64,000 bases of DNA from Pleodorina starrii (GCA_030267565.1 BRXU01000002.1:6825501-6889500), one strand, 5' to 3'; shown: positions 50,601-62,323, counted from the stretch's first letter. Notes: a model not told the origin generated them from the letters alone. Translations and numbers: made by a program.

Positions 50601-53313
50601 ACGGTATTCCCGGCCCTTTTAAGGCCTCACGGGCCCTCTGAAGGTCTTCCGGGCCCCCCGAGGGCCTTCCGGGCCTTCTGAACGCCTTCCGGACCCTCCA
50701 AAGGCGTTCTGGGGCTCTCAAACGGCCTTCCGGGCCCTTTGATTGCCTTCCAGGCCTTCCAAAGGCTTCCAGCCCACAGAAAGCCTTCCGGGCTCCCCAA
50801 TTGCCTTCCGGTCCGTCCGACGGTATTCCCGGCCTTTTTAAGGCCTCAATGGCCCTCTGAAGGTCTTCCGGGCCCCCCGAGGGCCTTCCGGGCCTTCTGA
50901 ACGCCTTCCGGAACCTCCAATGGCGTTCTGGGGCTCTCCCGGGCCCCCCGAGGGCCTTCCGGGCCTTCTGAACGCCTTCCGGACCCTCCAAAGGCGTTCT
51001 GGGGCTCTCAAACGGCCTTCCGGGCCCTTTGATTGCCTTCCAGGCCTTCCAAAGGCTTCCAGCCCACAGAAAGCCTTCCGGGCTCCCCAATTGCCTTCCG
51101 GTCCCTCCGACGGTATTCCCGGCCCTTTTAAGGCCTCACGGGCCCTCTGAAGGTCTTCCGGGCCCCCCGAGGGCCTTCCGGGCCTTCTGAACGCCTTCTG
51201 GACCCTCCAAAGGCGTTCTGGGGCTCTCAAACGGCATTCCGGGCCCTTTGATTGCCTTCCAGACCTTCCAAAGGCTTCCAGCCCACAGAAAGCCTTCCGG
51301 GCTCCCCAATTGCCTACCGGTCCCTCCGACGGTATTCCCGGCCCTTTTAAGACCTCACGGGCCCTCTGAAGGTTTTCCGGGCCCCCCGAGGTCCTTCCGG
51401 GCCTTCTGAACACCTTCCGGACCCTCCAAAGGCATTCTGGGGCTCTCAAACGGCATTCCGGGCCCTTTGATTGCCTTCCAGACCTTCCAAAGGCTTCCAG
51501 CCCACAGAAAGCCTTCCGGGCTCCCCAATTGCCTACCGGTCCCTCCGACGGTATTCCCGGCCCTTTTAAGACCTCACGGGCCCTCTGAAGGTTTTCCGGG
51601 CCCCCCGAGGTCCTTCCGGGCCTTCTGAACACCTTCCGGACCCTCCAAAGGCATTCTGGGGCTCTCCCGGGCCCCCCGAGGGCCTTCCGGGCCTTCTGAA
51701 CGCCTTCCGGACCCTCCAAAGGCGTTCTGGGGCTCTCAAATGGCCTTCCGGGCCCTTTGATTGCCTTCCAGGCCTTCCAAAGGCTTCCAGCCCACAGAAA
51801 GCCTTCCGGGCTCCCCAATCGCCTACCGGTCCCTCCGACGGTATTCCCGGCCCTTTTAAGGCCTCACGGGCCCTCTGAAGGTCTTCCGGGCCCCCCGAGG
51901 GCCTTCCGGGCCTTCTGAACGCCTTCCGGACCCTCCAAAGGCGTTCTGGGGCTCTCAAACGGCCTTCCGGGCCCTTTGATTGCCTTCCAGGCCTTCCAAA
52001 GGCTTCCAGCCCACAGAAAGCCTTCCGGGCTCCCCAATTGCCTTCCGGTCCCTCCGACGGTATTCCCGGCCCTTTTAAGGCCTCACGGGCCCTCTGAAGG
52101 TCTTCCGGGCCCCCCGAGGTCCTTCCGGGCCTTCTGAACACCTTCCGGACCCTCCAAACGCATTCTGGGGCTCTCAAACGGCCTTCCGGGCCCTTTGATT
52201 ACCTTCCGGGCCTTCCAAAGGCTTCCAGCCCACAGAAAGCCTTCCGGGCTCCCCAATTGCCTACCGGTCCCTCCGACGGTATTCCCGGCCCTTTTAAGAC
52301 CTCACGGGCCCTCTGAAGGTTTTCCGGGCCCCCCGAGGTCCTTCCGGGCCTTCTGAACACCTTCCGGACCGTCCAAAGGCATTCTGGGGCTCTCAAATGG
52401 CCTTCCGGGCCCTTTGATTGCCTTCCAGGCCTTCCAAAGGCTTCCAGCCCACAGAAAGCCTTCCGGGCTCCCCACAATTGCCTTCCGGTCCCTCCGACGG
52501 TATTCCCGGTCCTTTTAAGGCCTCACGGGCCCTCTGAAGGTCTTCCGGGCCCCCCGAAGGCCTTCCGGGCCTTCTGAACGCCTTCTGGACCCTCCAAAGG
52601 CGTTCTGGGGCTCTCAAACGGCATTCCGGGCCCTTTGATTGCCTTCCAGACCTTCCAAAGGCTTCCAGCCCACAGAAAGCCTTCCGGGCTCCCCAATTGC
52701 CTTCCGGTCCCTCCGACGGTATTCCCGGCCCTTTTAAGACCTCACGGGCCCTCTGAAGGTTTTCCGGGCCCCCCGAGGTCCTTCCGGGCCTTCTGAACAC
52801 CTTCCGGACCCTCCAAAGGCATTCTGGGGCTCTCCCGGGCCCCCCGAGGGCCTTCCGGGCCTTCTGAACGCCTTCCGGACCCTCCAAAGGCGTTCTGGGG
52901 CTCTCAAACGGCCTTCCGGGCCTTTTGATTGCCTTCCAGGCCTTCCAAAGGCTTCCAGCCCACAGAAAGCCTTCCGGGCTCCCCAATTGCCTTCCGGTCC
53001 CTCCGACGGTATTCCCGGCCCTTTTAAGGCCTCACGGGCCCTCTGAAGGTCTTCCGGGCCCCCCGAGGGCCTTCCGGGCTTTCTGAACGCCTTCCGGACC
53101 CTCCAAAGGCGTTCTGGGGCTCTCAAACGGCATTCCGGGCCCTTTGATTGCCTTCCAGGCCTTCCAAAGGCTTCCAGCCCACAGAAAGCCTTCCGGGCTC
53201 CCCAATTGCCTTCCGGTCCCTCCGACGGTATTCCCGGCCCTTTTAAGGCCTCACGGGCCCTCTGAAGGTTTTCCGGGCCCCCCGAGGGCCTTCCGGGCCT
53301 TCTGAACGCCTTC
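47700..53313. repeat. 219-bp satellite array (eleven 20-bp subrepeats per monomer; 1237-bp higher-order repeat)
   Basis: CCCTTTTAAG recurs at 47702, 47921, 48140, 48430, 48649 and 48868, giving spacings of 219 or 290 bp. Each 219-bp monomer splits into ten 20-bp units and one 19-bp unit of the form CCTTCCGGGCCCTCCAAAGG. The 290-bp variant carries a 71-bp partial duplication. A set of three 219-bp and two 290-bp monomers repeats every 1237 bp (e.g. 49092, 50329, 51566). Long minus-strand frames of up to 399 codons arise because 219 is 3 x 73; they contain no recognisable domain and are not called as genes. Confidence 0.96.
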
Positions 53314-55088
53314 TTTTTTTTTTCTGCGAGGGACGTTACAAGGACTGGGAAAGCGAAGCCCAACGGGCAAGCCGAGCAAGACCGGCAAGCCACAACAGCC
53401 TGGCAAGAAGCCCAAAAAACCACCTTAAGGAGCCGAGGAGAGAGAAAAAGCCAAGCAACGCCTAAACTCGCAGACAGGACAGGGACAGGGACGGGGGCAG
53501 CAAGAGGCCAGGAGCCACTGCTGCACGGGCGGCACACACGGCCACCCCTACCTCCAAGACACCGAGGAGGGAACCGAAACCAACACCAGGGCCCAACACC
53601 AGGGCCCAACACCAGGGCCAAACCCCAGGGCCCAACACCAGGGCCAACACCACGGCCCAACCCCACAGCCCAACACCAGGGCCCAACACCAGGGCCCAAA
53701 ACCAGAGCCAACACCACGGCCCAACACCAGGGCCAAAACCACGGCCCAACACCCGGGCCAGCACCACGGACCAACAACAGGGCCCGTCACCGGAGACAAG
53801 CCCCAGGGATGGGCAAAGGCCCCAACAGCGACCACAGCGACAACACAACCACAACCTGCACAACCTCAACAGCCAAGGGGCGAACCCTACACCCTGGGCG
53901 ACAGCAACAGGAACAACAAACAAAACCGGGCAACCGCCGCAGCGAACCAGGGCAAAACGAGCCCCCCCCCACCGGGGAGCACCAGAGAAAACAGAAAACC
54001 CACAGCACGCCCGAAGAGAACCCCGCACCACCGAAACCGCCTCCCAGAGCCACAAAAGCCGCAGGGACGGTGCCACACAAGCGCACCGGAGACAAACAAC
54101 AACCGACCCCACCCTGGGGGCGTCCCCGCAAGACAGCAGGCCCGAAGACACACCTCCCTCCCAAGACACCCCGCACCGCAGGAACCTCACTCCCACGTCC
54201 CCCCGGCTCCCAAGAACCCCCACGGGCGCAGCAGGGGCAACACTGCCTGGCTGGAAGCCAGGGCACAAGCGCGCCGGCGACAAGACACCCGCAGACCCCA
54301 CCCTGGGGGCGACCCCCGAACCGCACCTGCCTCCCACGGCGGCCTGCACCACACCAACCCTGCACCGAAGCCCCCCCGCCCCTCCCCAGTCCCCCCCCGA
54401 AACCCTCCCCAGACCCCCCGGCGCCACACGCACCCCACTCCCAAGAACCCCCCCCTCCAGGCCGCAGGGGCAGCACCGCCGGGTCAGAGACCAAGGCACG
54501 AGAGCGCCAGCGACAAAACACCCACAGACCCCACACAGGGGGCGACCCCTCAAGACAGCAGCCTCCGAACCGCACCTGCCTCCCGCGGCAGCCTGCACCA
54601 CACCAACCCTGCTCCTAAGCTCCCCCGACCCCCAAGACCCCCTCCGGCCCCACCCACAGCAAGCCCCGCACCGCACCCCCCTCCCTAGGCAACCCGCACC
54701 GCACTCCCCCCACCCTCGAGGCCCCTCGCACCCTAAGGACCTCAGACACCGAGATCCCCCACTCCCAACACCCCGCTCACGACGGCCCCGGCTGCCCTGT
54801 CAGCTGAGCTGCTGCCTGGCTGGGCTGGGCGCTGATGGCTGACCCGGATGGGGAGACCTGCTGTGCTGCCTGGGCGCCCCCGGCGGGTGCCTGTGGTGCT
54901 GGGACCGGGGCCACCCGGGACAGATGAACCTGCAGACGCGGGCTGCTGCCAGCCACCCGCTGCACGGAGCAGAGGACGCCTTCATGCGCCCAGGAGGCTT
55001 CGAAGGCATCCAGCCGGCCGGGCTTCAGCTGTGCTGTGATGTGGCCCCGGGGCAGCCCCGCCAGAGTGTCCTCGGAGAGCGCCGCCAT
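53314..55088 (-). mobile_element. LINE-A ORF2 C-terminus and full 3' UTR
   Basis: T10 at 53314-53323 lies directly in the satellite. TTACA is at 53336-53340, the ORF2 stop at 54777-54779, and ORF2 C-terminal codons follow up to 55088. It appears continuous with 61889-62323 across the inserted full-length copy. Confidence 0.92.
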
Positions 55089-55140
55089 TTTTTTTTTTCT
55101 GCGAGGGACGTTACAAGGACTGGGAAAGCGAAGCCCAACG
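55089..55140 (-). mobile_element. Short antisense LINE-A 3' end at the 5' junction of the full-length copy
   Basis: T10 plus about 42 bp of antisense 3' terminus, joined directly to the truncated 5' end of the plus-strand LINE-A. Confidence 0.85.
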
Positions 55141-55161
55141 GGCGGCGCGTGGCGCGCAGCC

Positions 55162-58100
55162 ATGAGGACCGACGGGACCGCGCCCACCTTCAAGCTCCTG
55201 ACCGTAAACGTCAATGGGCTTGGGCGGGCGCGAGCCTCCAGGCTGCTCTGCTACCAGCAGCAGGTCGCAGGCAACCCGGATGTCACCTTCGTACAGGAGG
55301 CGAAACTGGGCAGCAAAGCAGCACTGCAGTCAGTTTTACAACGAGGCAGCGGCCCGGGGGCCCCCTGGCGGGGCAAATGGGGTTACAGCCCGGGGACGGA
55401 CCTCAGCTGTGGGGCAGCCATCCTGGCGCGGCCAGGGATCAGCCTGCCGGGCTGTGTGCAGCACCCGTACACCTCGGACACTGCCGGCCGTGTCTGCTGC
55501 TGGGACTGGGATGTCCTCCGACTACGCCTCCTATGCATCTACGCCCCGTCGGTGGCCGCCAGCCGCCCAGAGTTCTTTTTTTTTTTTTTTCTGCGAGGGA
55601 CGTTACAAGGACTGGGAAAGCGAAGCCCAACGGGCAAGCCGAGCAAGACCGGCAAGCCACAACAACCTGGCAAGAAGCCCAAGAAACCACTGCAAGGAGC
55701 CGAGGAGAGGGAAAAAGCCAAGCAACGCCTAAACTCGCAGACAGGACAGAGTTCTTCCAAAGCCTGCAGCCCTACCTCGAGACAGACCGCCACATTCTGC
55801 TTGGAGGGGACCTTAACTGCGTCCTGCATGCGGGTGACGAGGCCCAACCGTCTGCCCATCGGGCCGGCGGGAGGCCTGCACTGCAGGCCCTGGTCCACGG
55901 GGCCAATCTGGTCGACCCCTGGCTGTCTTCCGGCGTGGGGGGGGGCTTCACTCACCCGGCATCACCAACTCGACCGCCGGTGGCACGCCTGGACCGCTGG
56001 CTCATTAGCCAACCTCTGCAGCAGTACGTGACAGCTGTTCGGGTGGTGCCAGGCGCCCCGGGGGATCATCATGGGGTGCTCTTGGAGCTGGCGCTGCCAG
56101 GGCTCCCCACCCTCGGCCGCAGCAGCTGGGCGTTCCCCACGTACCTGCTGTACCACCCCAGCCTGCTGCCCCGCCTGCAGTCGGCAGTGGAGCTGGCAAT
56201 CCAGGCCGTCCAGCAGCAAGACGCCGCTGCTGACCCACGTGAGGTGTGGGAATGTCTGAAAGGTCGCCTCCGCAGTGCAGCCGATCACCTCCACAGACAG
56301 CACCTGACGGACCAGGCCGCCAGCCTGAGGGCGGCCAAACACGCTGCGTGTGCAGCCCTGGCAGCCATGCAGCATGCTATGCCCGGGCCCGACGCCGGCG
56401 CCTTAGCAGCACAGGCCTGCAGCCAGCTCACCACGGCAGTCAAACAGGCCGCCATCCGCCGCACAGCAGCGCTGGACGCCGCGTACACGCAGCATGGCGA
56501 CAAGGGCACCGGCTGGTTCCACCAGCTCGGACGCGAGGTGCGCACCCGGGAGCCAGTCACCCACCTCTCAGTCCCGGGTCAGCCCCTCCCGGTTCCGCTC
56601 AGTGACCCGGGTGCGGCCGCCGCTATCACAGCCGCGGCCCACGCCATGTACAGCAGTGACAGCCCCACGGGTCTGTTCCGGGTGGAGCAGGTGGACCTGA
56701 CAGCCCAAGACCAGCTCCTGCAGCACCTCCGCCGCCGGCTCCCCCAGCCCCTCAGGGAAGCTGCCGACGCAGCCCCAGCCGCCGGCGAGCTGCAGCTGGA
56801 CGAACTTGCGGCTGCTCTGTCGTCCTGTCTGAATGGCACCGCCCCTGGCTCGGACGGCCTGCCTTATGAGGTGTACCGGGTGCTGTGGCCGCTGCTGGGC
56901 CCGCTGCTGCTCGCCGCCGCCAACGCAGCCTTCACCCAGGGATCCGTGGAGACCGGGGCCGCAGCTGCCGACTCCCTGCCGCTCAGCTGGCGCGAAGGGG
57001 TCATCACTCTCACCTACAAAGGCAAAGGCCTGCCCCGGCCCAGCCTGAGCAGCTACCGGCCCATCACCCTGCTCCAATGCGACTACAAGCTTGTCTGCAA
57101 GGCCGTCAGCAATCGCCTACAGCCGGCACTGGACTACCTGATAGACCCGCTGCAGACTGCCTTCGTCAGCGGCCGGGACATCCGCGACAACACCCTTTAC
57201 CACCTGGCCCTGGCGGAGTGGGTGCGGCACTCGCAGCAACCGGCAGCCCTCATCATACTCGACATCGAGAAGGCCTACGACCGGGTCCATCGCCCCTGGC
57301 TCTACCGGGTGGCCGAGGCCATGGGCTTCGGTCAGCACACACAGCGCTGGCTGCGCCTGCTCACGTCCGATGGCTCCTGCCGGGTGGTGGTCAATGGGCA
57401 CCGGTCAGCACCTTTCCCGGTCCGCAATGGCCTTCAGCAAGGCAGCACCCTGTCGCCCGTCCTGTGGGTCATGCAGCTGGAACCCCTCACCTCGTACCTG
57501 CACCACCTGCGCAGCACCAACGCTCTCCGCACCCCCACCCTCCCCAACAACGTGCCAGCCCCCCCTGTCACCCACCACGCGGACGATACGGTGCTCACAG
57601 TCAGCAATGTCGACAGGGATGGGGAGGTCGCTACCGCGGCAGTCCAGCTGTTCTGCAGGGCCAGCAACGCACGGGTCAATGCCAGCAAGGGGAAGGGGAT
57701 GGTGCTGGGTACCCACGAGCCGGTGGTGGGGCCCAACGCCGCAACTGGTGCGAGTTTCCCGACTCCCGGTGAGGAACCCCCACGCCACCTGGGAATCCCT
57801 CTCACTCTGGACCCGGCGGAGGCCGCGCGGCTCTGCTACACCAGCAGAATTCAGCGGGTTCAGCGTCTCGGCCATGTGTGGCGGCGACACGGCCTCAGCC
57901 TCGTGGGCAGGGTGCATGTGGCCAAACAGGTGCTGGGAAACACCCTGGCATACCACCTCTCCATCATCCGCCCCACCCCACCCCAGCTGGCGGCACTCCG
58001 CAAGCATATCGACGGCTTTGTGGCCTGGTCGCTCCTGGAGGAAGACGCGTCCCTGGTGTGCCACGGACGGGCCCTGCTGAAGCCTGGCCCGGAGATCGCC

Positions 58101-60427
58101 TGCCAGGATCACGACTGTGGCGGTGTCGGCCATCTCGACCTCGACGCATTCATGGTCGCCCTGCATGCGAAGCCCCTCGCCCAGCTCGCTCAGCCCGGCC
58201 AGCAGCCATGGAAGCAGATCATGCGGGGTCTGCTCGACGAGTACAGGCCGGATGGGACCACTGGGTGGGGCTGGGTGTATGGCACGGCGGAACCGCCCCC
58301 CAGCCTGCCTACGTTCATTGCCAGCCTGGTGCAGTCCTACCGCTCCTCGCTCCCGACCCGGCTGGCCTACCCAGAGACCACGGACGCGCGTGCCATCCTG
58401 CATGAGCCCCTGTTCTTCAATGCAGCCCTGCGTGACCCCGCCACCGACCAGCCCTTCACCCCGCCGGCTGGGACCGCCCACCTGGGACCCCGCACCCTGG
58501 CCGAGCTCCGTGCAGCGTCGCCCATGACCCAGCACGAACCCCTCATGCAGGCGGTCCTTGGGGCCATCCCAACCGACTGGCGGAGACTGCTGCCAGCCGA
58601 CCCCCTGGACCCCGAACTGCCACCGGCGCCCGACTGGCTCCTGTCGCCCGATGGCAGCCGGGTAAGCAGCCCTACGGGAGTCTTGTGGGCCGTCCTGCCC
58701 AACGGCCGCCTGGTGCCCCCAGACAGCGAGCAGGCCGGAGCAGCAGGGGACGCCGACTGGCCTGCAGCCTGCGTGCTGCCGGGCCGCAAGCCGCGCCGAC
58801 ACTGGACCTTGGAGGACCATCAGCGATACAGTGAGGCGCCCCCGGCCCAACGCGCCTCCTCATGGCCAGTGGAATACCAGCTGCTGGGGCTTTGGGACTC
58901 GGTCCAGTGCTACCCCCTCAGCCACGGCCACGGCACGCTGCCCCTCATCCACTACACAGTGAGTGAGGTGCGCCACCGCCTCACCGCCCGCGGTCACAGC
59001 TGGGGCCGGGACCAGGACACGGAGCCCCTCATGCCCGCGGCGTGGCCCGAGCAGCCGCACAGCCAGCTACAGCAACAGGAGGCCCGCTGGCACCAACACT
59101 GGCTGGCTCAGCAAGCACCCAGCCGCAGCCGGTGGTTTGCCATGAACCCCACGCCCAGCCCCGGCTGGATGCGGCCCCGCTCCTCCCCCCCATCACTGCC
59201 CTCGGCCGCTGCAAGCCCGGTCAGCCAGCCTAGCAGCCGCCATGCGGCACCGCACCAGCAGGACCCCGGTGCTGCCGCCGGACCGTCGGCACCCGCCGGG
59301 CCGGCCCCGGAGGCAGACCCGGCAGCTGATGGCCCGGCTGGCATGTCTCCCCTCGACCGCCGGCGGGCCTGGCAGCGGCTGTGGGACTGCCCCGCAAGCA
59401 ACCGGGCCAAGGCGCTCGCCTGGCGGCTGCACCATGGACGGCTCCCGTGCGGGGTGTACCTGGCCTCCAAAGGTCAGCCGCAGCGTGCCCACTGCTCTGC
59501 TCCTAGCTGCTCGGTGGACGGCAACCTGCATGTCGCCAGCCTGACCCACGTCTTCTTGGAGTGCGGGGCTTACACCGCAGCTCGGGTTTGGCTGGCAGAG
59601 CTGTGGGCAACAGTCTCCGGGGCCGCGGACTTGCCTTTCAGACAGCCGGCTGTGCTGCTGGGAGACTGGCCGGGAGGGTGGCCGGCCTACCCCACCAGCC
59701 CTGGGCTGCAGCTGCTGTGGGCAGCCCTTCGAGCCACTTGGCTGTGGGCGGTCTGGGGCCACTACCACAGGGCGGAGCCTGATGACCATCCGTCGGCCAC
59801 GGTGGTGGGCTGCGTCATTGGGGAGCTGCAGCGTCTCATGAGGGCACATTTCAGCATGGCGGCGCTCTCCGAGGACACTCTGGCGGGGCTGCCCCGGGGC
59901 CACATCACAGCACAGCTGAAGCCCGGCCGGCTGGATGCCTTCGAAGCCTCCTGGGCGCATGAAGACGTCCTCTGCTCCGTGCAGCGGGTGGCTGGCAGCA
60001 GCCCGCGTCTGCAGGTTCATCTGTCCCGGGTGGCCCCGGTCCCAGCACCACCGGATCGAAACCGGTCAGTGACCATTACCTGGGGTGTGATGAGAAAGGA
60101 GGGTGCCCACCCCTGTCCCGTCCGGAGGTTTACAAGACTCATCATACAGTCATCAGCACCATCCAGCTGGCCCTTGGAGTCGCCCAGAAGCCTGGCACGC
60201 TAGCTACTCAGCAGAAGTGGCAGCATCAGTGGAGCCGCCAGACAACATGTGTGTCCCATGTCCCGAGTCGGGGTTCCTCCGGAATTAAAAAAAAAAAAAA
60301 AAAAAAACCACAGGCACCCGCCGGGGGCGCCCAGGCAGCACAGCAGGTCTCCCCATCCGGGTCAGCCATCAGCGCCCAGCCCAGCCAGGCAGCAGCTCAG
60401 CTGTCAGGGCAGCCGGGGCCGTCGTGA
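55162..60427 (+). CDS. LINE-A ORF2: APE endonuclease, reverse transcriptase, zf-RVT
   Basis: About 1609 codons once two insertions (55578-55756 and 60049-60305) are discounted; the reading frame is otherwise open. The endonuclease begins LLTVNVNGLGRA with VTFVQEAKL, then HILLGGDLNCVL and GDHHGVLLEL. The RT carries GTAPGSDGLPYEVYR, LSWREGVITLTYKGKG, SSYRPITLLQCDYK, TAFVSGRD, LIILDIEKAYDRVH, NGLQQGSTLSPVLW, HHADDTVL (catalytic Asp pair near 57580) and HLGIPLTL. The C-terminus has RAWQRLWDCPASNRAKALAW with a CSAPSC ... THVFLEC zinc-binding cluster, the zf-RVT domain of plant and algal L1 elements. The protein nicks target DNA and reverse-transcribes its own mRNA from the nick. The ATG overlaps the ORF1 stop. 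The 179-bp first insertion shifts the frame, so this copy is probably not functional as it stands. Confidence 0.93.
55578..55756 (-). mobile_element. 5'-truncated LINE-A 3' end inserted in the endonuclease domain
   Basis: T-run plus about 160 bp of antisense 3' terminus. AGAGTTCTT occurs at 55569-55577 and 55748-55756, a 9-bp target-site duplication. Removing 179 bp restores a single ORF2 frame. Confidence 0.9.
60049..60305 (+). mobile_element. SINE-a, 5'-truncated, in LINE-A ORF2
   Basis: Starts at the internal GGATCGAAACCGG motif and ends TCCGGAATT plus about 20 A. It interrupts codons near the ORF2 end; the intact sequence is the complement of 47460-47485. A 4-5 bp ACCAC duplication flanks it. 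Confidence 0.8.
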
Positions 60428-61427
60428 GCGGGGTGTTGGGAGTGGGGGATCTCGGTGTCTGAGGTCCTTAGGGTGCGAGGGGCCTCGAGGGTGGGGGGAG
60501 TGCGGTGCGGGTTGCCTAGGGAGGGGGGTGCGGTGCGGGGCTTGCTGTGGGTGGGGCCGGAGGGGGTCTTGGGGGTCGGGGGAGCTTAGGAGCAGGGTTG
60601 GTGTGGTGCAGGCTGCCGCGGGAGGCAGGTGCGGTTCGGAGGCTGCTGTCTTGAGGGGTCGCCCCCTGTGTGGGGTCTGTGGGTGTTTTGTCGCTGGCGC
60701 TCTCGTGCCTTGGTCTCTGACCCGGCGGTGCTGCCCCTGCGGCCTGGAGGGGGGGGTTCTTGGGAGTGGGGTGCGGGTGGCGCCGGGGGGTCTGGGGAGG
60801 GTTTCAGGGGGGACTGGGGAGGGGCGGGGGGGCTTCGGTGCAGGGTTGGTGTGGTGCAGGCCGCCGTGGGAGGCAGGTGCGGTTCGGGGGTCGCCCCCAG
60901 GGTGGGGTCTGCGGGTGTCTTGTCGCCGGCGCGCTTGTGCCCTGGCTTCCAGCCAGGCAGTGTTGCCCCTGCTGCGCCCGTGGGGGTTCTTGGGAGCCGG
61001 GGGGACGTGGGAGTGAGGTTCCTGCGGTGCGGGGTGTCTTGGGAGGGAGGTGTGTCTTCGGGCCTGCTGTCTTGCGGGGACGCCCCCAGGGTGGGGTCGG
61101 TTGTTGTTTGTCTCCGGTGCGCTTGTGTGGCACCGTCCCTGCGGCTTTTGTGGCTCTGGGAGGCGGTTTCGGTGGTGCGGGGTTCTCTTCGGGCGTGCTG
61201 TGGGTTTTCTGTTTTCTCTGGTGCTCCCCGGTGGGGGGGGGCTCGTTTGCCCTGGTTCGCTGCGGCGGTTGCCCGGTTTTGTTTGTTGTTCCTGTTGCTG
61301 TCGCCCAGGGTGTAGGGTTCACCCCTTGGCTGTTGCGGTTGTGCAGGTTGTGGTTGTGTTGTCGCTGTGGTCGCTGTTGGGGCCTTTGCCCATCCCTGGG
61401 GCTTGTCTCCGGTGACGGGCCCTGTTG

Positions 61428-61625
61428 TTGGTCCGTGGTGCTGGCCCGGGTGTTGGGCCGTGGTTTTGGCCCTGGTGTTGGGCCGTGGTGTTGGCTCTGG
61501 TTTTGGGCCCTGGTGTTGGGCCCTGGTGTTGGGCTGTGGGGTTGGCCCATTGGGCCGTGGTGTTGGCCCTGGTGTTGGGCCCTGGGGTTTGGCCCTGGTG
61601 TTGGGCCCTGGTGTTGGTTTCAGTT
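61428..61625 (+). repeat. Tandem repeats of the LINE-A 3' UTR
   Basis: Irregular tandem units of about 12-18 bp, GGCCCTGGTGTTGG / GGCCGTGGTGTTGG. Copy number differs among LINE-A copies (compare 26600-26810 and 45080-45210). Confidence 0.9.
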
Positions 61626-61856
61626 CCCTCCTCGGTGTCTTGGAGGTAGGGGTGGCCGTGTGTGCCGCCCGTGCAGCAGTGGCTCCTGGCCCCTTGCTGC
61701 CCCCGTCCCTGTCCCTGTCCTGTCTGCGAGTTTAGGCGTTGCTTGGCTTTTTCTCTCTCCTTGGCTCCTTGCGGTGGTTTTTTGGGCTTCTTGCCAGGCT
61801 GTTGCGGCTTGCCGGTCTTGCTCGGCTTGCCCGTTGGGCTTCGCTTTCCCAGTCCT

Positions 61857-61861
61857 TGTAA
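61857..61861 (+). terminator. LINE-A TGTAA polyadenylation signal
   Basis: TGTAA followed after 12 nt by A15. The same spacing occurs at every sense or antisense LINE-A 3' end in the window, fixing the RNA 3' terminus. Confidence 0.92.
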
Positions 61862-61888
61862 CGTCCCTCGCAGAAAAAAAAAAAAAAA

Positions 61889-62323
61889 GAGGACGCCTTC
61901 ATGCGCCCAGGAGGCTTCGAAGGCATCCAGCCGGCCGGGCTTCAGCTGTGCTGTGATGTGGCCCCGGGGCAGCCCCGCCAGAGTGTCCTCGGAGAGCGCC
62001 GCCATGCTGAAATGTGCCCTCATGAGACGCTGCAGCTCCCCAATGACGCAGCCCACCACCGTGGCCGACGGATGGTCATCAGGCTCCGCCCTGTGGTAGT
62101 GGCCCCAGACCGCCCACAGCCAAGTGGCTCGAAGGGCTGCCCACAGCAGCTGCAGCCCAGGGCTGGTGGGGTAGGCCGGCCACCCTCCCGGCCAGTCTCC
62201 CAGCAGCACAGCCGGCTGTCTGAAAGGCAAGTCCGCGGCCCCGGAGACTGTTGCCCACAGCTCTGCCAGCCAAACCCGAGCTGCGGTGTAAGCCCCGCAC
62301 TCCAAGAAGACGGGGGTCAGGCT
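61889..62323 (-). mobile_element. LINE-A ORF2 C-terminal fragment (right part of the target copy)
   Basis: Antisense ORF2 codons continuing 54777-55088 after the inserted copy. Cut by a T12 LINE insertion at 62324 inside the zf-RVT codons (THVFLEC). Confidence 0.9.

Larger units (their letters stand above)
55141..61888 (+). mobile_element. LINE-A, most complete copy (L1-clade non-LTR retrotransposon)
   Basis: In order: last codons of ORF1, ORF2 (55162-60427), 3' UTR (60428-61873), TGTAA at 61857-61861, A15 at 61874-61888. It contains two later insertions: an antisense LINE-A 3' end (55578-55756) and a SINE-a (60049-60305). It is flanked by a 117-bp direct duplication (54972-55088 and 61889-62005). 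It is 5'-truncated, since ORF1 is found only in the unit A-D fragments. Confidence 0.93.

Noticed and set aside
48145..53777. Long minus-strand frames of 250-400 codons across the satellite as protein genes
   Set aside because: They follow the 219-bp (3 x 73) period and overlap one another. They show no domain, and one runs straight into a LINE 3' UTR.
54924..55574. The first part of the 1759-codon open frame as the N-terminus of ORF2
   Set aside because: Before 55757 this frame reads antisense LINE sequence and out-of-frame endonuclease codons. The real ORF2 start is the ATG at 55162 in another frame.
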